Source of the DNA: Dillenia suffruticosa | Lineage: Eukaryota > Streptophyta > Magnoliopsida > Dilleniales > Dilleniaceae | DNA: 64,000 nt | Assembly (NCBI GenBank): GCA_033439265.1 | Contig: JAVTVX010000024.1 | Coordinates: 6,982,001-7,046,000, forward strand | Direction: 5' to 3' | Shown: positions 32,400 through 43,664 of the stretch, one piece after another | Layout: the number at the start of each line of letters is the position of its first letter | Numbering within the stretch: the first letter of the stretch is position 1 | Notes under the pieces: model-generated | Told to the model about the DNA's origin: nothing | The model's database searches: none | The model's input: only the letters and a program-made list of their open reading frames with translations | Position numbers and translations under genes: made by a program

Positions 32400-35285
32400 G
32401 TAATATTGTAAATTTTTTGTTCTATTATTATTTTGTTTATGTATAATGGTCTGATCCCACTAAATTTTCTTTCTTGCTTAACACCTTATTTTGTTAAACT
32501 CACTGTTGGTTACTTGCTACGTTGCATTCTAGAAATGCACCAAACGTCAGATCTCAATGAAGTTCACATCTAGGACATAAAATCAATTTGAGATTAATTT
32601 GGTGTTTAGAGAACAACATCTGTTTCTTGTTTTGTTTAATTGTTTAATTTTAGCTAAATAAAGATTGATAATATTTTACTATGGATTTGATATATAATTA
32701 TAATATTTCTCCTATTATTATCATTGTCAATCGAGCAATACAACAAGGCCACGAGACTTCAATGTGATATTCAAAACTCACGCCCAGAGTGATTGAAATT
32801 TTACTTTCAGTGAAGTCTGTTCAGGTATACATAGTCGAATCCCTTTTTTGTTCTAGGTACCATATGCCCTAAATTCCAATTGCTCTCTTTTTTTAATCGA
32901 TGGCCCTCTTCGTGCCTCAAGATTCGACCCTGGTATCACCCTTTTAACCCAATAGCCTGTTGTTTAATGTTGGAGCGACCTTGTCGTATGTCAATCTCCC
33001 CTACTTGGAAACAAATCAACCTTGAGTTCGACTCAAAGTTCATCTCCTTTGCTCGCTCTCCATGCTCAAATTGTGTGAGGACTTTAAAGTCATGCTCTCA
33101 GTGCATTTGGAATTCTAGACAAACATCTGGATCAAAGGGATCACCCATAGCCCAAAACTCCCTCCTTCCTTATCAACTTCTTCTCAAACCCATCACATAA
33201 CACTTCCTATTCAAAAATTCAAAGCCCCAATTCGCAAATCATTCCTTTGTTATAAATGAAATTTACAAAGAGTATGTTTCGGGCTTTTAGCAACATCAGC
33301 AACTTCAACCTCAGATTTGTGTGGTTCTACCAAATACGTTTGATCGGCCATCTATTCCCTAAGAGCAACCCCGTCATTGCCCCTACTATCACCGGCTCGT
33401 TTAGTTCAATAACTTCCACAATGTTCACCGACTTATCAACTATGACCTCTAATTTTAGAATCCACTCCACCAACCACTATCTTATTAGAAAATGGGTACG
33501 AGGTAATCCATGAGGGCTTGACCAACCCAACTTATTTTTGAAATTCAAAAGTGATAAGAGAGAGGAAGAGAGTAGTTTTTCAGGAAAACCAACTCTCAAC
33601 TCCCCCTTGATTTTTGAATTTCAAACATATTGTATGTGTTAGAGAATGATGTGAAAAGACATAACAGAGTTGATGAAATGAAAAACATCAGTCACGTATA
33701 TGTTTTGAGTTTTGAAACAGTAAGGCATTTATGTTATCATTTTTCAAGAATATTTAGATCGTAAAAATTAAAATCTACTCCATTTATGACAGTTTTTGAG
33801 CCAATATATCAAAAAAAAAAAAGTTTAGTTATTCAACTTTCAAAAATATTGGAATTATCATTGCATTTTTATGTATGACAATGTAAGAACCAAATTTAAA
33901 TTCCAATATACCTCATCCGGAGGGAGTAAAAAAATCCTCAAGATCCGAACAAAAATCACTTTTTGCCTTGATTTCTCCATTCACATATCTCTTTGCACCA
34001 TGAGACTTTAATTACTTCTGGGCAGTCATCCTCACCTTCCTCCTCCACCTTTAATTCAACTCTAAGCCCATAACTTTTCTGAAATTTATCTGTCATTCAT
34101 TGGTTTTCTCACTCTTCAAGGTCAATTTTGTCTCTCTGTTTCATTTACTCCCTTGATCGACTTTCTCTCTCTTCTCAGCCCTCTCTCTCTCTCTCTCTCT
34201 CTCTCATAATCCGTCATTGTTGAGGGCTTGAGAGTAAAGCCTTGGAGAGGGAGAGAGAGCGATTAAGCCTTAATCGATGGTGATGCTTTGGAGAAAGAGA
34301 GAAAAAAGGGTAAACGCTAAATCGAACCTTTCTTTCTCTCTCTCTTTGTTTTTTTTTTCTTTACAGCACGTTGGAGAGTCTTGGAGAGAGAACAAAAAAA
34401 AGGTTAGTTAGGAGAGAAAAGAAAAAAAAGAGAAACATTATAATTTTCTCTCCTTATTCGGGAGCTTTGTGAAAGAAAAGAAATGAAACGAAATGAATTT
34501 CTTTTATTTGAGTAGGAGAAAAGCGGAGAGAAAAGTTCCATTTGTATGTAAAAATTACATAATTATCCATGTTTTTTCTGGGCATTTTTAAAATATAAAA
34601 AATATTTAATTTTACCATTTTTTTTCTTCTCTCCGTTCCATCACACCTTTGAGATGGAAAATTTTTCAAATATGAAGGGATGTCAATCCCATCCAAATCT
34701 CTCATTTTCATTTGTATCTAAACTCTCAAAAGAAAAATCGTAACTTTCTCTGCCCGATCCCTTTTTTTTCTCCCCTAATCTTATTGTCCAAATGAGCCGA
34801 TAAAGAAACGGATTAGCTGGATATTTTCCGAGTCGGTATCAAAACATGACCTAGCTAATGCACGAGTTATCACGTTACATTGGCATTTCCTAAGTGCCAT
34901 GCCTATTTTGGGCAACCATGCCCATTTTGGGCTTAGGCCTCTCTCAACATTTCTATTAAGTGGATATCATTAATTGACGTCAAATATGTCGACACTCAGA
35001 AATTTGATGGGAGAAGGCTTGCGCCTTTAGGGGATTCGATTATAGGACCGAACAGCTCGATCTGCCTTCTGAATAGTATGGGATACATACTTTAGGTCCA
35101 AGATTAGAATTTAACATGACCCAGGAGGACCAGACATATTTAGGACCTAGCTTGTATTCATGTTTGTATGTTTGTAATGGAAAGTTCGGCCCAGGCTGAA
35201 GTAATAAGAACATGACGTTCCTATTCAAATGCAGCCCAAGAAGTTTGGGCCTTTATGTCCCCAGTTTGGATACTTCGTCATCCCC
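32400..35285. other. Mostly gene-less DNA with one unrecognised ORF-bearing stretch
   Basis: The stretch 32830-33530 is less AT-rich and has open frames of 106 and 85 codons on the plus strand, but I do not recognise the product. One other frame there reads NVGATLSYVN, faintly like a retropepsin active site, which is too weak to call. An inverted pair (ttgaaattcaaaag and ttttgaatttcaaa) lies at about 33536-33630. 34120-34450 is CT/GA-rich. 34810-35240 holds no recognisable gene. Confidence 0.5.
34184..34204. repeat. (CT)n microsatellite
   Basis: A pure CT run inside a wider pyrimidine-rich area. Confidence 0.85.
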
Positions 35286-35390
35286 TTTTTTTTTTTTTTT
35301 TTTTTTTTTTTTGTTACACAGAAATTCAAAATCTAAGATTATCATGTTGGGGAAGAAGAATTGTGATTACTAGCCTATCTCATTGGGGAC
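35286..35390 (-). mobile_element. Minimal SINE, copy 1 (tRNA-like head plus A-tail)
   Basis: On the minus strand it starts GTCCCCAATGAGATAGGCTA, with an A-box-like ataggctagtaatcac and a B-box-like gattttgaatttc. A run of about 27 A follows directly (35286-35312). The body is only about 75 nt. The same head occurs at 35391-35475 and, with a perfect target duplication, at 59497-59576. Confidence 0.6.
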
Positions 35391-35475
35391 TTTTTTTTTT
35401 GGGATATACAAAAATTCAAATATGGATGATTAGGTTAGGAGAGAGTGATTATAACCACTAGACTGTTCCTTTAAG
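35391..35475 (-). mobile_element. Minimal SINE, copy 2, next to copy 1
   Basis: On the minus strand, aaaggaacagtctagtggtt (A-box-like) is followed by atatttgaatttttg (B-box-like) and a 10-A tail at 35391-35400. It adjoins copy 1 head to tail, so one probably inserted in the tail of the other. Confidence 0.55.
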
Positions 35476-35772
35476 AATGGCCATCTCCATTATTGAACTA
35501 CATAATAGAACTTTGCCATAAAATAAATTTTAGAGAGAGAGATGTTTTCCAAGCGTGAACTAGATTCGGCGAAGCATGCTTAAGTTGGATAATGAAAAGG
35601 AATGAACTTTGACCTTGAGTGTGTGAATGAAACTGTTCGGGGTTTGGTAAGGTTTGTCAATTTTTTGATACAATACATAAACTCCCAAATGAAATTAGAG
35701 AGTTTAGGTTTACACAAAAGGAGTTAAGTCGAGGAAAAATCAATGCATACATACATATAATTAGGATATCTT

Positions 35773-35953
35773 TCTTTTTATATTATACGGATTAGTATTT
35801 GAAATCATATTTCGATTAATCCGATTCAAACGTTTATCAGGCTCATTTTAGAGGTAACTCTCATAATATAATTTTTTTTATTCTTAATTTTCAAACCCAA
35901 AACTTAAAAAATCTAATACCCTTATATACTAAATCAACTCTCTCTTGGTTCTA
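35773..35953 (-). mobile_element. tRNA-type SINE with 14-bp target duplication
   Basis: Perfect direct repeats taattaggatatct lie at 35759-35772 and 35954-35967. Read on the minus strand, the element starts near gaaccaagagagagttgatt, has a B-box-like gggtttgaaaat, and ends in an A-rich tail (aatataaaaagaaag). This and the copy at 1728 are the best-defined members of the family in the window. Confidence 0.75.
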
Positions 35954-35969
35954 ATTAGGATATCTCAAC

Positions 35970-36697
35970 TCAATTCAATTCGACTCAATTAATATATTTA
36001 ATGACAGAGCAACAGGTATTAAAAATATACCATAGCTCACTAAAATTAGTCCCATCATAACATAAAAATTATAATTTCTATTAAAAACTCAATAAAATTA
36101 AAAATAGAAATTTCTGTTTAAGAATTTTTTTTTATTTTATTGATATTAAAATCTTTATTAGATTACTTTTCTACATATTTGTATTTTGAGCCATGTAATA
36201 TGGTGAAATAGTTTTTGAACCAAATAAACTAAATACTTACGGGCAATCCATGTAAGTATATTTTGATTTATTATTAGAATCAATGAAAAGTAATAATTGA
36301 TTTTTCATTTTTCTATCTCTAAGCACACGTTTTTTATTTTGTTTTTTCAACTCTCTCTAGTCCCAATTTTCTTTTTAATCACTTATTATTAAGCCCTAAA
36401 ATCTCTATTTTTTTATTCTCCTATTTTTAATCATTTGATTCACATATCATTACTCTTATATTTTTGTTGGTTTTTAATAATTATCTAGTAAATCAAAATT
36501 ATTTTTCTTGAAACTAATTAGATACAACGCCATTTATTATAGATTTATTAATAAAATAAGTAATATAATTGGGTTTAGTGCTCATGCCAAGAGGTGTCAT
36601 AGCCCTTAAAATTTTAAATTATTTTTGTAAAAAATAAATGATAATTTTAAAGACCAAGTAAAGGTAAATAAGGTATTTAACTTCTTGAATTTTTAAT

Positions 36698-36742
<45 letters not shown>

Positions 36743-39700
36743 TTAAACAATAATTTTAAAATTCTTCCCAAAAAGAAATTTGGGGACTGTCATCCCTAAC
36801 ACTAATGAATAAAAAAGGGTGGAAGGAGAGCCAATCGCATTTCCATACAAACGGAGTCAAGTTGGCACCACAAGAGAAGCTTATATCGAGTGTGTTCTTG
36901 GAAACCATGCGACCAAAGCTTAAACGTGATTGTGTTGCTAAATTAATGTGACGCTGACTTGACAGTCGACATTTATTCCATAGTAAAATTTTTATTACCA
37001 CTCTATTCGAAATGGGTTACACACACACACACACACATACATATTACATATATATATATATATATATATATGAATGTATATCTGTATGTAAACAACTCCC
37101 AGCGCTAAATTACAAACCATTGGGTGAAAAGGTCAAGATTATCATTATTATTCAATACTCAAGTGCAATGGAGTGAAAGTTGGCATTTGTAATTTAATTA
37201 TATTTTTTTATAATTAATGATTATATATTTAATCATTTTATATTTTTATTATAAAATAAGATATTTTATTATTTTTATAAAATAATTAATATTTATATAA
37301 CAATACTTATACTTTTACATTTATGCATTTTATCACATTTCAATTTCTTTTATTCTTATAAAATAACATTTTTTCATTTCATTTTGTATTCATTTTCTCG
37401 ATTTTATGTTTTCGTTTTCATGCAATCTAAGTTAAGGGCAAAGCCTAGAGTGTAAAGGCATATTAATATAACATTAGTTAATATACCGGTGTCTGTAATA
37501 TAACAAAAAATTTGAAATTTGAATTGTATCAAACATTTTTTCATTTTAACATTAGTATAAAGTATCCGATATGTGTTAAAGATATAAAAAAAATTAATAA
37601 TATCTTCTTCTATAAACTTAATTTTTTAAAAATGATAATAGTTATGCAAAATATAAAATATACAATATCATATTAATTTTATATTTTTTCTTATCACTAA
37701 AATATGTATATTTTTATAAATTTATGTTCCAACTTATTAATAATACTAATAATAGTAATCATTATAATTTGAAAATTAAATAAAAATAAATAGAGCACCA
37801 AAAGAATAACAAAATAGAGACTAAATTTGTAGGCAGCACGAGATTAGGCTTTTAGAAAATCAATTTTGAGTGCTGAAATCAGAGAATGCAGAAATGGAGA
37901 TGGGAGCAGAATGAGCCAGAAGACGAGGCGGTGAAGGAGGATAATTTACAGAGGAAGGGATTTAATAACAACAGATAAACAAAAACAGAAGCAATTAATG
38001 ACATACTCATAATGACCACTCAAAGATATCAGAGGAAATGTTTTCCAAGGTCAATTTGATTCCATTCCAAACCGCAAACAGACAAATCCTCCTCGCACTC
38101 ACATCCCCCAAACCTTTTTTAACCTCTTCTTACATCGGTTTCTCTGCGTTCTCTCTCTCTCTCTCTATAACAACGAGGTTTGAAATCAACGGTTCTACGT
38201 CCAACCCACATCTTCCTCTACCTAAGTCTATGCCTTTATTTCTGCTATAACAAGACAAATATGTTACTTGAAGTAACAAATATATATGGGTTGCACGTAT
38301 CTCAAGAAGTGTCTTCAAGGACAAAGATTCAAACTCTCATATTTGTAACTATTAATGGAAAGCCAAGAAAAAGATAAACAAAAAGATGAAAGAAAAATAA
38401 AATGCAATGTGTTCCATCGAATCCTTGTTAGCTATGACTAAAATTAATCCTAGGATACATGCATGATTTAAACAACAAAACAGTATATTGGCTTTTTTGC
38501 ACCAAAAGAAAATTGATATTCCTCATGATGGTTTAAAATGTAATGGACGCTTTCTTCTTTTTATTTTCATTAAAAAAAATGATAACTTTCTGGTAGTATC
38601 TCTTCATCTGTGGGGGTATGACCACTGATTGGAAGGCAAGGGGACCCAATTCCGACTAAGATTTGTCCCCCAATGCGATTGCCATGGGGTGCCACGTGCT
38701 CGAGCGACATGTCAAATCAACATCCGGATAGGATTATAGCTGGATTTTTGTGTCACCCCATTGTTTTTCCATTTCAACATTTTGCAGTTTCTTGCGTCCG
38801 AGTGTTCGCAAAAGTAATGTCATTGATAAGATACTTATTTAAAAAGAAAAAAAAAACCATTGAATTTTGCATCCAAAGTATTAGAAAATAATTGGAAGAA
38901 TGTTACACCCAAAAAATAGTAAATCGGAAGAATATTATACCTCGCCTACAAATTTTGCATGCATATACTTAATTCATAAATGGAAGCATCATAACCATAG
39001 AAATAGAGATGAAGTTAGAAATTAATGGAAAAAGAGTGAGTATAATATGTATTTTAGTTATATTTTTGGAGTCAAGATTATAATTTTTAAAGACAGGCAA
39101 ATAATATTTAAAATTATAGTTTTAAAAATTATATACATAAAATGTTATCTCCTGCTCTCTTCCTTTGTCCGTTCCTAGAAACAATGTGCAATGACAACTG
39201 TGCTAAAAACAACTTAATTTTTCTTTTTCAGCACACCACCAAGATGAGTGTTGAAGTAGACTTATCAAATATTTTTAAATTTAGAAATATGGAATTCAAA
39301 TTTCGTCAAATGAGAGTATTATGATTGTTTGGCTCTGAGGTGTAATCATTATAATTTAAATTAAATATCTTACAATAAATACAATCTCTCATGATAGCCC
39401 TTTACATGCCCTGATCATTCTTTCACTCAACAAAATAAAATAATAATAGTTCAACACATTTACAAAACATTAAACCTCACACCTTACTTAAAATGGCACA
39501 TATCTTCAATTAGATAACTAGGGGGATCACTCTCATACCATAAAAAGCATTTCCTTTCTCGATTAATTAATTCAGTATTAGCAAAATATCACTAATCTTT
39601 ATTGCACTGTTACTATTTTATTAATTGTTTTATTAGACTTTAGATGGCTTAGATTTTGGAATGCCAGGACAAGCTGCGGATGATATGATATGATCTCTGC

Positions 39701-40580
39701 TGATGTAACTACAAATCATAGATTTTTGATAAAACTGCTGGATTTGAAAGATGACATGACAGCTTAAATCACTGGGTTTTACCTACGGGGAGAAAATTTG
39801 AATTTTGAGGCTGTAAAAGAAATTTTTACCAAAATTGACGAGAACAAATAATTCCAAGGCATGACCAGTAATCGAAAACTGGGAGTGGAAACCGAACAAA
39901 AGAGAAGAAAAACTGCAAGGATATAGCAAAAATAGCTCAGCTCACATTCTTCCCAAAAAAAAAAAAAAAAAAAAAGAAATATATTGGTCATGTCATACAT
40001 AAATCTAAATTAAATACCTTTGAAAAGAGAATTTTTTTTTTTGACATAAATAGATGTGATAAGTAATAGCTAATCAATCAAAAGAAACCCCACCCCAGAA
40101 AAATCATCCCATATGAACCTAAAAATAGCAATCTAAAAGAAAAATGAAAAAGGATCATGAAAAAGAAAAAAAGAAAAAAAGCAAATCAAGATCTCACTGT
40201 ATTAACTTAACGCTTCAAAAAATTACACTTGAGCGCATCTTTTTTATTTTTTTGTCCTTTGAACATACTAAACCTAAACAGGTAATAAATTTTTTGATAA
40301 ATAACTATGGTAAAGAAAAAAAATAAAAAAAAAAAGGAAAAGAACAATTCATAGGAGTGAAGAAATTCAAGAAATACAAAGGCGCGTCATCGAGAAATAA
40401 ATGCTCATCAAAGTTCTATACATATCATGGTCTATCAAGCGACAAAAATTAAACAAAACTCAAATTACCAAAATACCCTCGGTTTCCCCCTTCAATTACC
40501 ATCACACCCAAGTACAACCAGAAAAAAACGTGGGTATTTTGGATAAATTGAACCCAAAAAAAAGGAAGAAACAGAATAAA
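35970..40580. other. AT-rich intergenic DNA downstream of the CLE gene
   Basis: About 4.6 kb without a recognisable gene. It contains an (AT)n run at about 36701-36738, adjoining CA and AT runs at about 37021-37071, a CT run near 38151-38166, and A runs near 39957-39975. A G-box core (cacgtg) sits at about 38693-38698, but no gene follows it. A 30-codon ORF near 37889-37980 (MQKWRWEQNEPEDEA) is too short to judge. Confidence 0.55.
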
Positions 40581-40907
40581 TTACTTGTTGTGAAGAGGAT
40601 CTGGGCAACTTGGTACTTTTCTTTTACTAGCATCAAAACCCTTTAAGGTTGTGCCGTTGATTGGGGGAACACTTCTGTTGAAGAACCTCCTATAGAACAT
40701 GTCTTCTTTGCCCTTATTGTGATTCGTAGTCTTGTTGACGTTGCTGCTGTTGTTTGCTTGTTTCACTGCATTTCCAGGAAATATCCGTATTGCTGCTGCC
40801 TCGCAATCGGAGCAATCCCAAGAGCGCAACACAAAAATGATCAACATAAAAAGCAACACATGATGACTCCACATAAATCTTCTTCTGCTGCCACTGGCGA
40901 ACGACAT
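40581..40907 (-). CDS. CLE27: CLE27-like CLAVATA3/ESR-related peptide precursor
   Basis: This encodes a 108-residue secreted precursor. CLE precursors are processed in the apoplast to 12-13-residue peptides that signal through CLV1/BAM-type leucine-rich receptor kinases. After a basic start (RRR at 8-10), a hydrophobic core at about 16-28 (HHVLLFMLIIFVL) forms the signal peptide, with cleavage likely near the AAA at 37-39. A variable linker follows. The CLE motif RKVPSCPDPLHN sits at residues 96-107, one K before the stop. The cysteine at motif position 6, where most CLE peptides have glycine, is the hallmark of Arabidopsis CLE27. Prolines at motif positions 4 and 7 are the usual hydroxylation sites. 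I chose the ATG at 40907-40905 because the open frame upstream of it has no earlier ATG. The gene has no intron, as is usual in the family. The exact orthologue is an inference. Confidence 0.88.
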   Translation of the reverse strand: MSFASGSRRRFMWSHHVLLFMLIIFVLRSWDCSDCEAAAIRIFPGNAVKQANNSSNVNKTTNHNKGKEDMFYRRFFNRSVPPINGTTLKGFDASKRKVPSCPDPLHNK

Positions 40908-40927
40908 CACCGGAAAACAACCCACAT
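40907..40927 (-). CDS. Six-codon upstream ORF overlapping the CLE start codon
   Basis: On the minus strand an ATG at 40927-40925 opens the frame MWVVFR, whose TGA shares one base with the ATG of the CLE gene (arrangement TGATG). Its context is weak (T at -3, T at +4), whereas the CLE ATG has G at -3. It is the first ATG I find in the leader between here and about 41160. Leaky scanning or termination-reinitiation could therefore set translation of the peptide precursor. That it is transcribed is inferred. Confidence 0.5.
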   Translation of the reverse strand: MWVVFR

Positions 40928-41300
40928 AAAAAAAACTTGCACTGGTTGAAATTTCTTCTCTTTCTGTTGGTGTTCTGTGTTTGAGATCGTTGAGCTAATT
41001 GTAACTAAAGGAGGAACTTGCACCTTTGAATGCTGCCTCCGTCTCTCTCTCTCTCTCTCTCTATTCCCCTCTCTGATTGTGTATTGATGAGGGAGGGACG
41101 ATGAGATGAATGAGTAGTGACGAGAGAGAGAGAGAGAGAGAGAGAGAGCCAGCACAACCCCACGTGACAAGAAACTGGGACTTGTTTATTATTGATCTGA
41201 TTGATAGAGAGCTTTTTCCTTATGGGTATTATTAGGCCTTGATTAATTTTTCAATTTTTTGTAGTAATTTCTGTCCCCCGTTCAACGTTTTATTACTCAC
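40928..41300 (-). promoter_or_regulatory. Leader and proximal promoter of the CLE gene
   Basis: Read on the minus strand, two long CT/GA tracts lie upstream of the gene (41122-41148 and 41042-41062), typical of plant 5' leaders. A G-box (CCACGTGAC on one strand, core 41161-41166) lies just upstream of the first tract. An A/T-rich aataataaac near 41190 could serve as TATA box. Transcription start is not determinable by eye. Confidence 0.4.
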
Positions 41301-43471
41301 ACTGCCATAGCCCAGTAATACAATACGAAGGCCCCTTGCTGTATTGCAACGTGAATGTCGGTTATGTAGTCGCTGGACTCCAATCCCACGCGCCTCCATT
41401 GAATTCCTTTAATTAGATAAATAAATTATATTTAAACATGATTTATATAGTTATTTATTGAGCAAGTTGAGCTGAACACATTATCTGAAGTATATATTCA
41501 TTAAAATCTATTTTAAATATGAAGATAAAGATTTTTTTTTCACTATTTGACCCGAAGCGAACAATTATAATAAAATCATTGTTGTAACTGGTAGTAAAGT
41601 TCATAGCTATGTGTCCACTCATAATCGCATGCATGGTTCTCATGGCTTTAGTAACTCTTGGCAATCTCAAGCTTGCGTGTTCAAATCTATTGTGGAGTAG
41701 GAGGGAAAATTTGAGAAAAATAAATAAGTAATGTGCATGACTATCATACCCAAGAAGACAAAAGACAGCCACTCTAGTATAAATATAAAATACTAATTTT
41801 AAATATGATTTAGCCTTTACAAACTATTATTCATGTCTTCTTAAATTATAAACCCAAATATATGCCATTTTTACCCCATCTAATACAAATTTTTACCTTC
41901 TTTTGTATCATAGCCTTAGATCTTATATCTACAATCAATATTAGAACTATAAATAATATTTAAAATTATAACAGAAAAGTTTTCTTTTTGTGATTTATTG
42001 TATGTCGATATGTTTAGAGTTATATGATTAATTATAATTTTTCTTATATAATTATTAAATAAATTAAAATCAATTTTGGAGTCTGAATCTGTATACTCCA
42101 CCAAAGAAAGTTATCAAGAACATAAATATCGCTCATGCATTATCTTAACGAATAAGATTATAATGACTAGCTGAATTGGTGGAATAAGAACAATTTAAAT
42201 TAAACATTTTTGTTAGGAAATATTATATATCAAAATCAAATTAATTATTAAAAAATATTATATTTAAAATATATCAATTAATGATTTGATTTTGATTATA
42301 TTTGATTTTTTTATTTTTTTTATTTTTATATTTATAATAATAAATTTTCTATATAAATTCAAACTATTATAATACTTAATTAAAACAATTGATTATTAGG
42401 GTTCAACTTTCCATATCTAATAGTTTTAAATCTTAGCTTAGCATTTTTGTTATTTCTTTTTTCGAAGCAAAATCATATTGTAGTTAAATCTATTTGACAT
42501 AAGCTAGAAGCAACTCAGTGTGGAGCGCGTGGGAGGAAGGATTAGCAGTGTGTACTGAAATGAGAAAATTTTCGAATTAATTAAGAGAAAAAAACGTGGA
42601 AGGAAACCTCCGGGAGGGGGAGGTCTGTCTAAGAGGTGAGGAGGGAAGAAGGTGGCCGCGAATCTCGGCATTGTGTTAAGGAAACTACATTTGACGTGCA
42701 TATGAAGCAAAAACCTCCTCTATTTTCCCGACCGTACGATCTTAGGAATCACACCCACCCTGTCAATTGATCTCTTTCGCCCATTTTCACTTGGAAATCC
42801 AACTGTACCAAAGGGTACGATTTTGGGATTGTGTTTTCTTTTAAAGAAGAAAAAAAAAAGGTTCAGAATCGTAAGGTTAATATGCCAAAACTCAGACGTT
42901 GCCCGTGATAAGTTGTTAGTGGGCTCTAGTGGGTACAATAATTTGCATACAAAAAATTTAAAAAACGTTGATCCGCTGATTTACATTTGACTTTTCTCAA
43001 TGTAATTGTGATTTGATTGTACTAGAAAGATTGATGGGTGTAGGTAGCATAAGAGATCCAACCTTAAAAGGTGAACGAGAACAATGCGATGGGTGTATGC
43101 TTGGTTCGGCCGGGTCGACACATTGACTTTTCTCACTTAAACTGATAATTTATATTAATGGGCATTAATTAAAAAAAAACCATTAAAATAGAAAGTTAAT
43201 TGGGTTAATATTTCATATTGCGAAGAGATGTTATTAACCGTAATTCTCATGATTTTTATTAGTGATTCTACTTAAAATTCTGCATTTTGGAGTATAGGAT
43301 GGAATTTGCTCGAACCATGTTGAAGCATCAGAAGTCTACGGGGTTTAGCACTAAAAGAGTAGTGTTGTTAATCGATTAAAAGTTTGTTTCTATACATTGA
43401 AAATCGATATTAAAAAATTGACCGTCCATTAATAAAATTTATCATCAACATCCATAGAGTTTCAAGCGATC
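41300..43471. other. Intergenic DNA without a recognisable gene
   Basis: It is AT-rich. Near 41625-41690 a B-box-like gcgtgttcaaatctat follows an A-box-like ggctttagtaactctt, perhaps an old SINE head. Around 42215-42300 an imperfect inverted repeat (caaaatcaaattaatta and ttaatgatttgattttg) could be a small MITE. 42490-42960 is less AT-rich but has no convincing ORF. Confidence 0.45.
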
Positions 43472-43664
43472 ATGAATTTGAAGCCCTCAACACTCATAAG
43501 CTTCATAGTATCTTCCTGCATCTTTCTTCTTCTTCTTTCTTCTTCTTCTTCTTCTTCTCATTGCATACTTCCACTAATCAAGCAATTTTCTCTCCCTGCT
43601 CACTCTCCCTCTCTCTCTCTCTCTCTCTTTTCCCTCCTCCTCCTTTTATTATTATTGTTGTTGT
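43472..43664 (+). other. Possible start of a secreted small protein, cut by a solo LTR
   Basis: An ATG at 43472 opens with a signal-peptide-like stretch (MNLKPSTLISFIVSSCIFLL). Serine- and leucine-rich text follows that is simply translated CTT and CT repeats. The frame then runs into a solo LTR at 43665. Only the first ~35 codons look protein-like. I do not recognise a family, and this may be chance. Confidence 0.2.

Noticed and set aside
36701-37071. Possible structural or origin-like element from AT and CA runs
   Set aside because: Ordinary microsatellites, with no supporting motif nearby.
40907-41170. 87-codon frame upstream of and overlapping the CLE start
   Set aside because: It has no ATG except the one six codons before its stop. 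The rest is translated GA repeat. Only the six-codon uORF is kept.
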